64,000 nt of DNA from Shewanella sp. OPT22 (GTDB taxonomy: Bacteria > Pseudomonadota > Gammaproteobacteria > Enterobacterales > Shewanellaceae): assembly GCF_004168585.1 (NCBI RefSeq), contig NZ_PGVH01000018.1, forward strand, positions 71,223 to 135,222. Direction: 5' to 3'. Shown in pieces: positions 9,978 through 18,292 of the stretch. Numbering within the stretch: the stretch's first letter is position 1; the number at the start of each line of letters is the position of its first letter. A program made the translations under genes and the position numbers. The notes beneath the pieces are model-generated. The model made no database searches. It was not told the DNA's origin and saw only the letters and a list, made by a program, of their open reading frames with translations.

Positions 9978-11285
9978 TTAAGCAATTATGCAGTTACATC
10001 TCACCTTTTTCGTGTCCCAGTTTTGGTCACTCTCATCATCTCCACATGCTCCTAAGTCGGTAAAAGGGTTACCTTGCTTTTCTGCTCGTTCTATTGGTTC
10101 AGTGATTTTTTTAGAATTCTTTTGTTCTTGTTCTTCACAGCTCTCTCTCACGTGGGGGAGATTTAAGGTCTTAGCCATCTCACTCGCAGATGAATCGAGT
10201 GTTAAATCCAAGTAGTTTTTTAGAGGGAGGATTACCGCTCCCTTTCTTTCAAGTTCTGACCAATCGGGCAAATAAGGTTTAAGCCATTGAATGGCTTCAG
10301 TTAAAGTCTTATAGACTCCTTCTATATCATTAGGATTACTTGGCACTAATTTCATGAATAGGATTTTGATTAAAAATAGATGGTCATCTACGGGTTGCAC
10401 ACAGTTAATGAGGTATTTTAATAAGTCTAAACTTTTAGGTACTTTACTGTAGAGAAGGTCAACCGCACGTTCTGACATATAGCATTTTTCTCCGGTGTAT
10501 GAATGGCCAATGAATGCTCTTAAATTTGAAGACAGTTCTGAATACTCTGGAAATGTCCATTGCCCAATACTGCAAATGAACGCATAGTGATTGTAGATAT
10601 CTTGTTCTACTTTTGCTGATTCGGTTGTTTGTTGAAAAATCAATAACTCATCATTTGTTTCGTCTCTAAGTTTCAGTTGTCGCATACTTGGATTGACAGC
10701 TGTTACTCTAACGGACTCCGATAAATCTGGACGTAATGAAAGCACAATTTGTGAAAAAGGCTGAGTACTGTTTTTAGGTGTTCTTTTTCCAGGCTTAGCT
10801 AAACTGGTTATGGCTTTTGAGAATTGCTGTATTGTAAAGTTTAAAAACTTGGCTTTGGTTTCGGAACTTGAATTAAATGCAGGTGGAATGATATTAATGA
10901 GTGCTGTCCGTAATTGTGGCGAATTTGCTCGTCTAGATCTGAGAGGCTCTAATTTTTTGCACAAATTCTGCAAAGTTTCAGAGAGTTTTTTTAGAGATAG
11001 CGTTTCTGTTCTTGAGGTAGTTTCAGAAATCATGTCACCCAGTATGTTTGTTCTGAAGTATACAAATAATCTTGAGTATTCTAATTGGTCTGGAAATGCT
11101 TCCAGAAAAACCTCTTTAATATGATTTATGTTGGAAACGAACCGTTCACAGTCATCGTTGCTAAAAGTAGGTGTTCTTTCCTGTTTAACATCGAGTGGAT
11201 GGGAAATATGAGAAGGCTCACATGTCGATTCATAACAGGTGGAATGGCCTTTTGATGATGTAAGGGGGCGAAGGGCTTCAGCCAA
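9978..11285 (-). CDS. Unrecognised 435-aa protein ending in a CaaX box (CIIA)
   Basis: The protein ends K-K-V-R-C-N-C-I-I-A followed by TAA, checked codon by codon. Cys at position -4, two aliphatic residues and a terminal Ala after a basic patch fit the eukaryotic CaaX rule for farnesylation. The body is mostly predicted helix with no signal peptide or membrane segment and no domain I recognise. The only usual start codon in the open upstream stretch is TTG at 11285 with a weak ribosome site, so the start is uncertain. The giant gene follows on the same strand after 141 bases, so the two may be co-transcribed. Bacteria lack CaaX prenyltransferases; in Legionella (AnkB and others) such boxes are modified by host enzymes after translocation. 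A host-targeted effector is therefore an inference. Confidence 0.75.
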   Translation of the reverse strand: MAEALRPLTSSKGHSTCYESTCEPSHISHPLDVKQERTPTFSNDDCERFVSNINHIKEVFLEAFPDQLEYSRLFVYFRTNILGDMISETTSRTETLSLKKLSETLQNLCKKLEPLRSRRANSPQLRTALINIIPPAFNSSSETKAKFLNFTIQQFSKAITSLAKPGKRTPKNSTQPFSQIVLSLRPDLSESVRVTAVNPSMRQLKLRDETNDELLIFQQTTESAKVEQDIYNHYAFICSIGQWTFPEYSELSSNLRAFIGHSYTGEKCYMSERAVDLLYSKVPKSLDLLKYLINCVQPVDDHLFLIKILFMKLVPSNPNDIEGVYKTLTEAIQWLKPYLPDWSELERKGAVILPLKNYLDLTLDSSASEMAKTLNLPHVRESCEEQEQKNSKKITEPIERAEKQGNPFTDLGACGDDESDQNWDTKKVRCNCIIA

Positions 11286-11373
11286 ACGAATATCTACTTG
11301 GTGATTGATGTATGTTATTATCGCATCTCGAAAACCCCTTTATAATTAATCTTTGTTAATAAGGAATTCAGCC

Positions 11374-11652
11374 ATGCCTAGAGCTTGTGCTCGTCATATT
11401 TTAGTTAAGACCAAAGAAGAGGCCGAAAAACTAAAAAAGGAATTAGACAAAGGGGCGGATTTTGGAAAGCTTGCCAAGAAACATTCTATTTGCCCTTCAA
11501 AGAGAAAGCAGGGCGATTTAGGGGAATTTGGACCAGGAGAAATGGTAAAGGCCTTTGATAATGTAGTGTTCAAAAAGCCAGTATTGGAGATTCATGGTCC
11601 AGTTAAAACACAATTTGGATATCATCTTATCCAAACTGTGTACCGAACTTAA
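11374..11652 (+). CDS. ppiC: Parvulin-type peptidyl-prolyl cis-trans isomerase
   Basis: A 92-residue single-domain parvulin, close to the 93 residues of E. coli PpiC. The signature segments are present: ARHILVK at the start, [12 protein letters not shown] in the middle and GYHLIQ near the end. The ATG at 11374 follows AAGGA at good spacing; an upstream TTG at 11353 would add seven residues with no family match. There is no signal peptide, so it acts in the cytoplasm on prolyl bonds of folding proteins. It is divergent from the CaaX gene and convergent with ddl seven bases downstream, with no hairpin between them. Confidence 0.93.
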   Translation: MPRACARHILVKTKEEAEKLKKELDKGADFGKLAKKHSICPSKRKQGDLGEFGPGEMVKAFDNVVFKKPVLEIHGPVKTQFGYHLIQTVYRT

Positions 11653-11659
11653 AGAAACA

Positions 11660-12661
11660 TTACTTAGCTTGTTGTTTGATAATCTTTATCAAAAACTCAC
11701 CAAAATCATGCCCATTGTTTATCAACATTTGTGGAAACATTGAGATCGGTGTCATACCAGGGAAGGTATTAATCTCATTCAATAGAATTTGGTTGTCATC
11801 AGTTAAAAAGAAATCAATTCTGGATAGATGACGTAGCTTCATTCCTTTAAACGCCTTAGCGCTATACTCCGCAATTTTACTCAACGTTTTACTATCTAGA
11901 TTCTTGGCAACAACATCTGTGTTAGCTTTACTTTCTGCCGAATATTTTTCATCAAAATCATAAAACGTGTTTTTATCACAAATTATCTCACCTGGTTGGG
12001 TGATGACGGTTTCTCCATCATATTCATATGCAGCAACTTCAAGCTCTCTTGCGTTTATGGTTTTTTCAACCAAGACATAAGAGCTATAGTTGAATGCTAA
12101 TTGTAGCTTTTCTTTGATTTCTTCTTTTGAGTCAACTTTATAACAGCCAACTGATGAGCCTTGGTTGGTGGCCTTGATAAAAACTGAACCCCAGTTGTTT
12201 AAGGCTTCTTTCACTTGCCTTACGCTTTCATCACTATATTCAGTTAAGAATAAATAAGGTGTATTAGGGATCCCTAACGCTGTAAACCATTGCTTGGCTG
12301 TTACCTTATTGAAGCAATGAATACTTGCCTCTGCATCAGAGCCTAGAAAAGGTAGATTATGTAAGGTTAAGAATGATTGAAGATCTCCTGTCTCACCAGG
12401 AAAACCATGAATACAAGGGATAACAAAATCAACTTTTGTGAACTCATTTTGCTGAGCATTGATGAGCTGTTGCTGGTTATTAAAAGTAACACTTTGACCA
12501 GATTCTCCAATAAAGTTTCCACTCTTATCTAAGATAACTTTTATTGTATTTACATTCGAAAACTTTGCGAGCTGAGATTGAATGTAGCTAGCTGAAATTA
12601 AAGATATTTCATGCTCATTACTACCGCCACCACAAATTATAATTACGTTATATTGAGACAT
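11660..12661 (-). CDS. ddl: D-alanine--D-alanine ligase
   Basis: A 333-residue ATP-grasp ligase that joins two D-Ala for peptidoglycan precursors. The start ATG at 12661 gives the usual N terminus (a short strand, then a Gly-rich loop and NEHEISLIS) and follows AGGACAGG. An in-frame start 45 bases upstream would add an unusual Arg-rich leader. The substrate loop (QGSSVGC), the ATP-grasp core and the metal-binding end (RIDFFLTDD, then LLNEINTFPGMT) are intact. The gene is isolated from the usual mur/fts cluster, so it may be a DdlA-like stand-alone copy. Confidence 0.92.
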   Translation of the reverse strand: MSQYNVIIICGGGSNEHEISLISASYIQSQLAKFSNVNTIKVILDKSGNFIGESGQSVTFNNQQQLINAQQNEFTKVDFVIPCIHGFPGETGDLQSFLTLHNLPFLGSDAEASIHCFNKVTAKQWFTALGIPNTPYLFLTEYSDESVRQVKEALNNWGSVFIKATNQGSSVGCYKVDSKEEIKEKLQLAFNYSSYVLVEKTINARELEVAAYEYDGETVITQPGEIICDKNTFYDFDEKYSAESKANTDVVAKNLDSKTLSKIAEYSAKAFKGMKLRHLSRIDFFLTDDNQILLNEINTFPGMTPISMFPQMLINNGHDFGEFLIKIIKQQAK

Positions 12662-12909
12662 TCCTGTCCTTCTTCTTAAAAACTGTCTTATTTGGTTATT
12701 AGCCAAGTTTAGTGAATCTGCACTGTATTTTCTACATTCTGGCTTTGGACTTTAGATAAAAATCGAGTTGATTTTTCTTCTGTCACGTAATGGTTTGTCA
12801 ATAACATTAATAATAAGTTAGAAAAACACAATCTATAAAGTTGGGATATATCTAATATTTCAAAGCTATAACATTTTATTTTCTAGTGCTGCTTTTGATT
12901 CTTCGCTGC

Positions 12910-12929
12910 TCATGAACTCATGTTCATGA
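12910..12929. promoter_or_regulatory. Perfect 8-bp inverted repeat upstream of the OTU protein gene
   Basis: TCATGAAC and GTTCATGA are separated by TCAT. The position, about 140 bases before the start codon, suits an operator, but the paralogous upstream region at 18161 lacks it. The role is inferred. Confidence 0.3.
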
Positions 12930-13001
12930 ATAAAAGTTAATTCAATTGATGATTGTTAACCATTGTTAATTGGAACTTTTTAACAAAATCCATTAACAAT
13001 G
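12926..13001 (+). promoter_or_regulatory. Conserved upstream element, copy 1
   Basis: This stretch aligns with 18161-18234 upstream of the next large gene. Both start ATGAATAAAAGTT, carry the direct repeat ATTGTTAA-(C/T)C-ATTGTTAA (second base pair varies as TC here or there), then a T-rich tract, ACAAAA and an ATTAA-x-AATG end. The last part is an inverted copy of the repeated half-site, so a transcription-factor operator plus promoter is plausible. Confidence 0.5.
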
Positions 13002-13064
13002 TCACACATGAACTAAGGCATTATCAGCCTGCTTGAACTTTACCTATTTTTTTGGAGATACCCC

Positions 13065-16000
13065 ATGGCAGCAACAGCAACCGCTTCTGAGCAGGGACGT
13101 CAAGAGTTTATTGATAAGTTTAATTCAGATTCTTGCGGGCAAGGCCCAAATAAAATAAAGCTATCTTCTGATGAAGGAGAAGGAAGCAGTGAGTTAACGG
13201 TTCATGTAGATGACAAACGAATAGGTGTTAGAGTTGTTATAACCGATTTCTTTAGTGGTTCTCCTCTTATGACAACAGATGAGAGTGGAACAACCGATGT
13301 CATGTTTTGGGGTGATGAGCGGCTAGAGGCACACCCATTAGAAAAGATGACTCTGGTAAGAATCTTAGTAAATGAAGCTGGAATTAGACCTGAGTTTACA
13401 GCTTTTAATTTGTGCTCAACTTCGAAACCAGAACAAATGGCGTTGATGAAAGCTGATATGTTTAATGCGTCTAAACCAAGAGCTCAACAGGTTTTATTAA
13501 AGTTAACGCCTCAACAAAAAGAGCAGCTTTTCATAAATTCTTCTCCAAAAATTGCTGCAGAATATATTGCGGAATTTGAAGAACTGCCAGGTTCTTTAGA
13601 AGCAAAAACACAAGGTGTATCTAGGCATTTTAAGATGGCTACAAAGCCAGTCGAGTCCCCTCAACCTTCAATGTTGCAACCTACAATGTTGCAACCAACT
13701 AAAGTGAGTGCGAAAGGAACGGAAATGGAAATGGAGTTAATATCTATTTCAAGTTCTGCTGAACCAAATAGTTCGCGCCAGTCAGAAGTATTCACCAAGT
13801 GTTCAGCTAAAAATGCTGCCCAAGTTTTATTTTGTCTCACAAGTGATGAGTCTGGGACATTTTTAGAATTATTTAAGCTTAGAGCTGATCAAGATAGTGT
13901 ATTTAGTCATTTATTAGCAATCTCTTCTCATCCAACAACAGGTAAACCTGGCGTTGACCCAGTATCTTTCTTCAAAAACATGATGGAAACAGAACCAAGT
14001 GTTGCTAAAAATGTCACTAAAGGTTTAGGGCAAGAAGAGGCATATAAAGTCTTTGTAGGGTTACCAGCAGAAGAAACCGAACCTTTTCTATGTGAATGTA
14101 AAGCCGATGTAAGAGCTGAAGTTTGTGGCCAACTGTATCCCGATGAGCCTGTATTTGTATTTAAGATGATTAGTTATGATCCAGCAAAGTCTGCGGAGCA
14201 GCAAGCAGCAGCTTTTGAATATCTGAAAGCCGCATTTAAGCGATTACCAAGTTTAGAGCAAAAAATTGCTTTTGCGAATGCTATGAACCCTGCAGATATA
14301 AGTAAAGTAATGAGGTCAAATGATGATTTGATTCCAGGTGTTACCGATACAGAGCTTGCTGACTTTTTACAAGGGCTTGACCCAGAAGTCGTTCGGTTAG
14401 TTGTAGCTAGCGGGAATATATCAGCAGGACAGCTAAAAGTGATGCTTAAAGACGAAGGAATAGCATCAGAACTAAAATCAGTACTAAATGATTGCAATAA
14501 AGCTTTGCTTCTTAAAGCGTTCGAAATGATAGAGGTAAGCAGCAAGCTAGAGTGTTTTGAAAGACTAGAGCCGGATGTTCAGTTGAGACTTATTGAAGCT
14601 GAATTAGAGTTAAAAGAATTGACCGATGAGCATCTAGTTTTATGTGCTTCTGCTCAAATCGTAGAGCTAGAGATTGTAGATAAACTCTCAAGTGCAAATA
14701 AAGCTAAGCTTTGTGCTGCATGGGATACAAATGGTAAAGAAGAGTTAGCAAAAGAGAATATTGTTGATTTCGTTAATGGCTATTCAGAGCCTAACGAGGT
14801 AGTTGAGTTTTTATTCGCACTTTCGGATGAGAGTATAGAATTACACCTCGAAGATATAGAATGGTCTCAGGAAGTTTTAGAGTTCTTTTGGGGGGAAACA
14901 GGGGCTCATGATGCCTCTAGTTTAGTAGCAAAATTGCCACAGAGTACTCAAATAGTTCTATTTAATCAGGGGCAAGAAGAATGTTCTGTCGGAAAAATGG
15001 CTTGTATCGCTAAAATGGAAGATGCAACAGAACTTGTACAAGCCTTACTTGAACAGGATAGGGGACGCTGGCTTGGAGCATTACCCACAATGCAACCTGA
15101 GTTTTTATTTCCGATGTGTGTAGAATTAGGACGTCGACAAATACTAACGCCTGATGAAGTTTTAACATGCTTTAAATCATTGAGTGCAGCTGAACAAGCT
15201 GTAGGGCTAGTTGCTGTTGGTCAAAGCCATCCGGATGATGCTCGTAAGTTATTGAAAAAGCTGTGTACAGGTACCAATGAAGTTGCAAGGGAGTTGTTAA
15301 AAAAAGATGCTAAGGATGTTTCAAGCGTTTTATATAAATTAAGTGCGGGAGATATTGTAAAAGTTCTTACTGTAGCAGATACAGATAAGCTTTCAGATTT
15401 GGTAGTAGCAATTAACCCTCAAGAGAAAGTCATTGAGGTCAGTTTATTAATGCTCAGAGATGCTCGCTTTAAAAATAAATCCGCATTTTTACAGCCAGAA
15501 TCATTCAAAGTATTGCTTCCCAATATGACTGATGAGCAAAAATTAGAGGTATTTGTTCAGGTACACTCCGAAAGCCCTGATATGCTTATTCAGTATTGGT
15601 CAACAATGGACAAGACCGAACAAGTTAAGTTAGCGCCACAGTGTTCACCTCAAGTATTGGTTTCCTTGTGTCAGCAATCATCACCAACAGTTCAAAGTAT
15701 GGGAGTTGTTTGTAATCTTATTGAAGGTTTACATAAAGCTCCTAAAGATAGGATGCAAATTGTTTGTGAGGCAATGACATGTAAGCAAGTGGAAGTGCTC
15801 CCTAAAGTATTAAACTCTGAATTAGTTAAGGCTTTTTTCAAAGAGTTTATAGTGCATGGGAATTCTGAGGAAGTTATAAAGGCACTTAACAGTAATGAAT
15901 TATTGATCCCTGATTTTCTTGCTGATTTTGAAAGTAACGAATTGGTTGAAGTAACGGAATTGCTGAATAAGCACCATGCTGGGTGGTATCAGAACTTTAT

Positions 16001-17807
16001 TCTTAAACTTGATGATGTTAGATGTTTAGTGAATTTACCAACAGAACTGTTTATTAAAACTCTTATGAGGTCTGGAGAGGGAGTTGCTACAGCTAGAATT
16101 AATAATTTGGATGCCAAAGATCTTGCCAAGCTTGTTGTGAGAGGAGATGGTGAACCAGGAGCTAATTTATTTGCCTTACTTCACGCTCCTAAAAAGCGTG
16201 AAGTCCTTATTCATATGATTGATCAGAATAAAGCCTACGGTAAATTATTTGAAAGTTCTACGAGTGAAGAGCTTTCTAGTGTATTCAAATGTTTCACCCT
16301 ACCGGATGACACTTCTCATATTATCAAGTTATGTGTGAAGATTGATAGGCCAGGCACAGCTACAGTAGCATTAGAAGCTGCTGGAATGTTACGAGTTATC
16401 GAGGTTATATCTCCATTGGTTAGTCCTCAAGATCGTATCTATTTGAGATTGGCATATATGGATAAGACACAGAATTATAGAAAGTTCTCATCTCAAGAAC
16501 TTATGCAAGAACTGAGAGTATTGAGTGTTGAGCAGGGCATAGACCCAAGCGCTGAAATCTTAAACTTAATGACACAAGATTTACTAGTTATCGTATTACA
16601 AGAGTATATTGATACTCCGTGGTGTAAATCCTACGTTGGCGGCATGCAAATGGAGTTGTTTACTCAAATGGCTGGTGTTTTTCAAGTGATCGATCAAGGT
16701 GTTGCACAAAAAATGGTGGGCTGTAGAACTGCTGGAGAAGTTATACCTGGATTAGAAAATACATCACCTTTTGAAGTGGTTGAAGAAACTACAGGTCACC
16801 CGAGAGTAAGGGCTCAGGTGCTGATTTCGGAGGGTGATCTAGTTGGAGCTCAGAGAGTTTTTGCTGAGGCCGAACGTGAACAGCAATTGCTGATTCTCGC
16901 GGACTGTGAAGTAGAACATAAGTGTTTGTTTTTATCTGCAATGAGTCAGCAAGTGAGAGCGGAATTGCTAATACAATTAGCAATAAATAACTCAGACGAT
17001 CAACAAGTTCTGCTTGATATTAACTCTGTGTTGCTAAAATTAGATGATGATAGGTTGACAGCTTATGTCTGGAGCTGTAATCCAGGTATACAAGCAGCAT
17101 CTCAAATGGTATTTACAGATGAAGAAAAGTTTATGACAGTTTCTATGCTTCAGTTTGGTGAGATTAAATTATCTGCAGATGTTAATCCACAACAAGATGT
17201 TGGAGTAGAGCAACAGATACTAGATCTAGGTTTTAGGGATGTTCAAGTTCCTGTAGGCTTCAAAAAACACCAAATTGCTGGGGATGGAGCTTGCTTCTAT
17301 AGAGCTGTTTTAGCCTCTAATGGAGATGTTAAAGACCCTTCTTGGCTTTCAAGTACCGTAAAGCCAATGGCAGCAGTTTATGACGAATTAGTTCGTACTG
17401 GAGGCATTCAGAAAATAGAAGAAGCCGTTGTTGTGGCCCTTAGCGCAAATGAAAAGCATATAGATTTCATTAGTTTGATGGCCGCATTTCAAGGACAAGA
17501 TTTTTCCATTGAAGGTGCTGCAAAACATATTGTGAATTGCTCTATTAAGCCTGAAGATTTTACCTTGTTCGGTCCTGCTGGAGTAAATACATTATTTCGA
17601 GGTCAGACCTTCACTCCAGAAGATGCAAAGCTCAGAGATGAACTCATTGATCTTTTACCAGATCAAATAGGAATGGTGCTTGCTGAACAGTTCGGTATGC
17701 CGACTTATAGATCGCAAGGGGCTCAATCTTCTTATTTAGATAAGACTTCTAATGATCATTTCGTGTTTGTTGCACCAGATGGTTATTTTGGTGATGAAGA
17801 AGTCTAA
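13065..17807 (+). CDS. Large repeat protein with C-terminal OTU-type cysteine protease domain
   Basis: 1,580 residues. A beta-rich N-terminal module (about 28-130) is followed by more than 1,200 residues of helical repeats. The end, from about 1390, is an OTU domain: GDGACFYRA gives Asp1407 and the nucleophile Cys1410, and His1565 lies in NDHFVFV. This order and spacing match OTU deubiquitinases, which cut ubiquitin chains. Bacterial members, for example in Legionella and Chlamydia, are effectors acting in host cells. A unit near residue 245 (CSAKNAAQVLF) resembles one in the protein at 22117 (CSSKATASILL). The helical region is paralogous to the protein at 18293, which has no OTU domain. ATG 13065 follows GGAGA; a strong terminator lies 25 bases after the stop. 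No signal peptide is seen. OTU call firm; target inferred. Confidence 0.87.
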   Translation: MAATATASEQGRQEFIDKFNSDSCGQGPNKIKLSSDEGEGSSELTVHVDDKRIGVRVVITDFFSGSPLMTTDESGTTDVMFWGDERLEAHPLEKMTLVRILVNEAGIRPEFTAFNLCSTSKPEQMALMKADMFNASKPRAQQVLLKLTPQQKEQLFINSSPKIAAEYIAEFEELPGSLEAKTQGVSRHFKMATKPVESPQPSMLQPTMLQPTKVSAKGTEMEMELISISSSAEPNSSRQSEVFTKCSAKNAAQVLFCLTSDESGTFLELFKLRADQDSVFSHLLAISSHPTTGKPGVDPVSFFKNMMETEPSVAKNVTKGLGQEEAYKVFVGLPAEETEPFLCECKADVRAEVCGQLYPDEPVFVFKMISYDPAKSAEQQAAAFEYLKAAFKRLPSLEQKIAFANAMNPADISKVMRSNDDLIPGVTDTELADFLQGLDPEVVRLVVASGNISAGQLKVMLKDEGIASELKSVLNDCNKALLLKAFEMIEVSSKLECFERLEPDVQLRLIEAELELKELTDEHLVLCASAQIVELEIVDKLSSANKAKLCAAWDTNGKEELAKENIVDFVNGYSEPNEVVEFLFALSDESIELHLEDIEWSQEVLEFFWGETGAHDASSLVAKLPQSTQIVLFNQGQEECSVGKMACIAKMEDATELVQALLEQDRGRWLGALPTMQPEFLFPMCVELGRRQILTPDEVLTCFKSLSAAEQAVGLVAVGQSHPDDARKLLKKLCTGTNEVARELLKKDAKDVSSVLYKLSAGDIVKVLTVADTDKLSDLVVAINPQEKVIEVSLLMLRDARFKNKSAFLQPESFKVLLPNMTDEQKLEVFVQVHSESPDMLIQYWSTMDKTEQVKLAPQCSPQVLVSLCQQSSPTVQSMGVVCNLIEGLHKAPKDRMQIVCEAMTCKQVEVLPKVLNSELVKAFFKEFIVHGNSEEVIKALNSNELLIPDFLADFESNELVEVTELLNKHHAGWYQNFILKLDDVRCLVNLPTELFIKTLMRSGEGVATARINNLDAKDLAKLVVRGDGEPGANLFALLHAPKKREVLIHMIDQNKAYGKLFESSTSEELSSVFKCFTLPDDTSHIIKLCVKIDRPGTATVALEAAGMLRVIEVISPLVSPQDRIYLRLAYMDKTQNYRKFSSQELMQELRVLSVEQGIDPSAEILNLMTQDLLVIVLQEYIDTPWCKSYVGGMQMELFTQMAGVFQVIDQGVAQKMVGCRTAGEVIPGLENTSPFEVVEETTGHPRVRAQVLISEGDLVGAQRVFAEAEREQQLLILADCEVEHKCLFLSAMSQQVRAELLIQLAINNSDDQQVLLDINSVLLKLDDDRLTAYVWSCNPGIQAASQMVFTDEEKFMTVSMLQFGEIKLSADVNPQQDVGVEQQILDLGFRDVQVPVGFKKHQIAGDGACFYRAVLASNGDVKDPSWLSSTVKPMAAVYDELVRTGGIQKIEEAVVVALSANEKHIDFISLMAAFQGQDFSIEGAAKHIVNCSIKPEDFTLFGPAGVNTLFRGQTFTPEDAKLRDELIDLLPDQIGMVLAEQFGMPTYRSQGAQSSYLDKTSNDHFVFVAPDGYFGDEEV

Positions 17808-17831
17808 ACTCTAAGTGTCGTGATTTATATT

Positions 17832-17862
17832 AAAGGCTTGAAGTAAATTCAAGCCTTTTAAA
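17832..17862 (+). terminator. Rho-independent terminator after the OTU protein gene
   Basis: AAAGGCTTGAA and TTCAAGCCTTT form an 11-bp perfect stem around a GTAAA loop, followed by TAAATTT. Confidence 0.8.
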
Positions 17863-17879
17863 TTTATGTAATTCAATTC

Positions 17880-18090
17880 AGCTAATTACTCTTGAGCATC
17901 TCTCAAACATATTAAAAACTGAATTTCAGTTAGTCTTTAATTCGATTATTAATCGAGTCAGTAATACTTGTATTTGTTTCTTGCACTCTTTATGAGCTTT
18001 TCATGATTTATTTTGGCAAGAGTTACCTTTTTAGCTTTCAACAGGTTCATCGAGAAGATTAATTATTAATTAGAAAGTTGTCTTATACCG
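17880..18090 (-). pseudogene. Decayed copy of the small lipoprotein gene at 25536
   Basis: On the minus strand, about 17935-18035 aligns with the intact lipoprotein gene. GNSC, the Lys-rich stretch, KECxxQ(V/I)Q and the following Ile/Leu-rich segment are recognisable, but there is an in-frame TGA and a shift of frame near the QVQ equivalent. The flanking parts are too eroded to place ends exactly. It sits downstream of and convergent to a large repeat-protein gene, just as the intact copy does, which suggests the pair was duplicated as a unit and this copy died. Confidence 0.55.
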
Positions 18091-18160
18091 ACTATTCAAG
18101 AATCAATCTTATTTTTTGTTTGTAGTTCATTAATATTAAGGTCTTCTTTAACCTACAGTT

Positions 18161-18234
18161 ATGAATAAAAGTTCGCTTCTTTAGGATTGTTAATCATTGT
18201 TAATTAGCTCTTTTTCACAAAACAATTAAGAATG
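18161..18234 (+). promoter_or_regulatory. Conserved upstream element, copy 2
   Basis: This is the counterpart of 12926-13001: ATGAATAAAAGTT, the double ATTGTTAA half-site, a T-rich tract, ACAAAA and ATTAAGAATG. It lies about 60 bases before the GTG start at 18293. The rest of the 17863-18292 gap holds only the lipoprotein pseudogene. Confidence 0.5.
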
Positions 18235-18292
18235 GGTTATTTGATATAGCTAGGCTTGGTTTAGCTCATTTCTTTATCTTTGGAGAACAGTC

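Larger units (their letters stand above)
12662..13064. other. Intergenic promoter region between ddl and the OTU protein gene
   Basis: About 400 AT-rich bases with no convincing gene. It holds the upstream ddl region, an inverted repeat at 12910-12929, and an element at 12926-13001 conserved upstream of the gene at 18293. A GGAGA ribosome site lies seven bases before the ATG at 13065. Confidence 0.6.

Noticed and set aside
12910..12929. Inverted repeat considered as a terminator for an upstream gene
   Set aside because: No T-tract follows on either strand, and ddl reads away from it on the other strand, so a regulatory site is more likely.
14174..14545. 123-codon minus-strand open frame inside the OTU gene
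   Set aside because: Lies wholly within a frame that is collinear with a paralogue; Ser/Ala-rich shadow translation.
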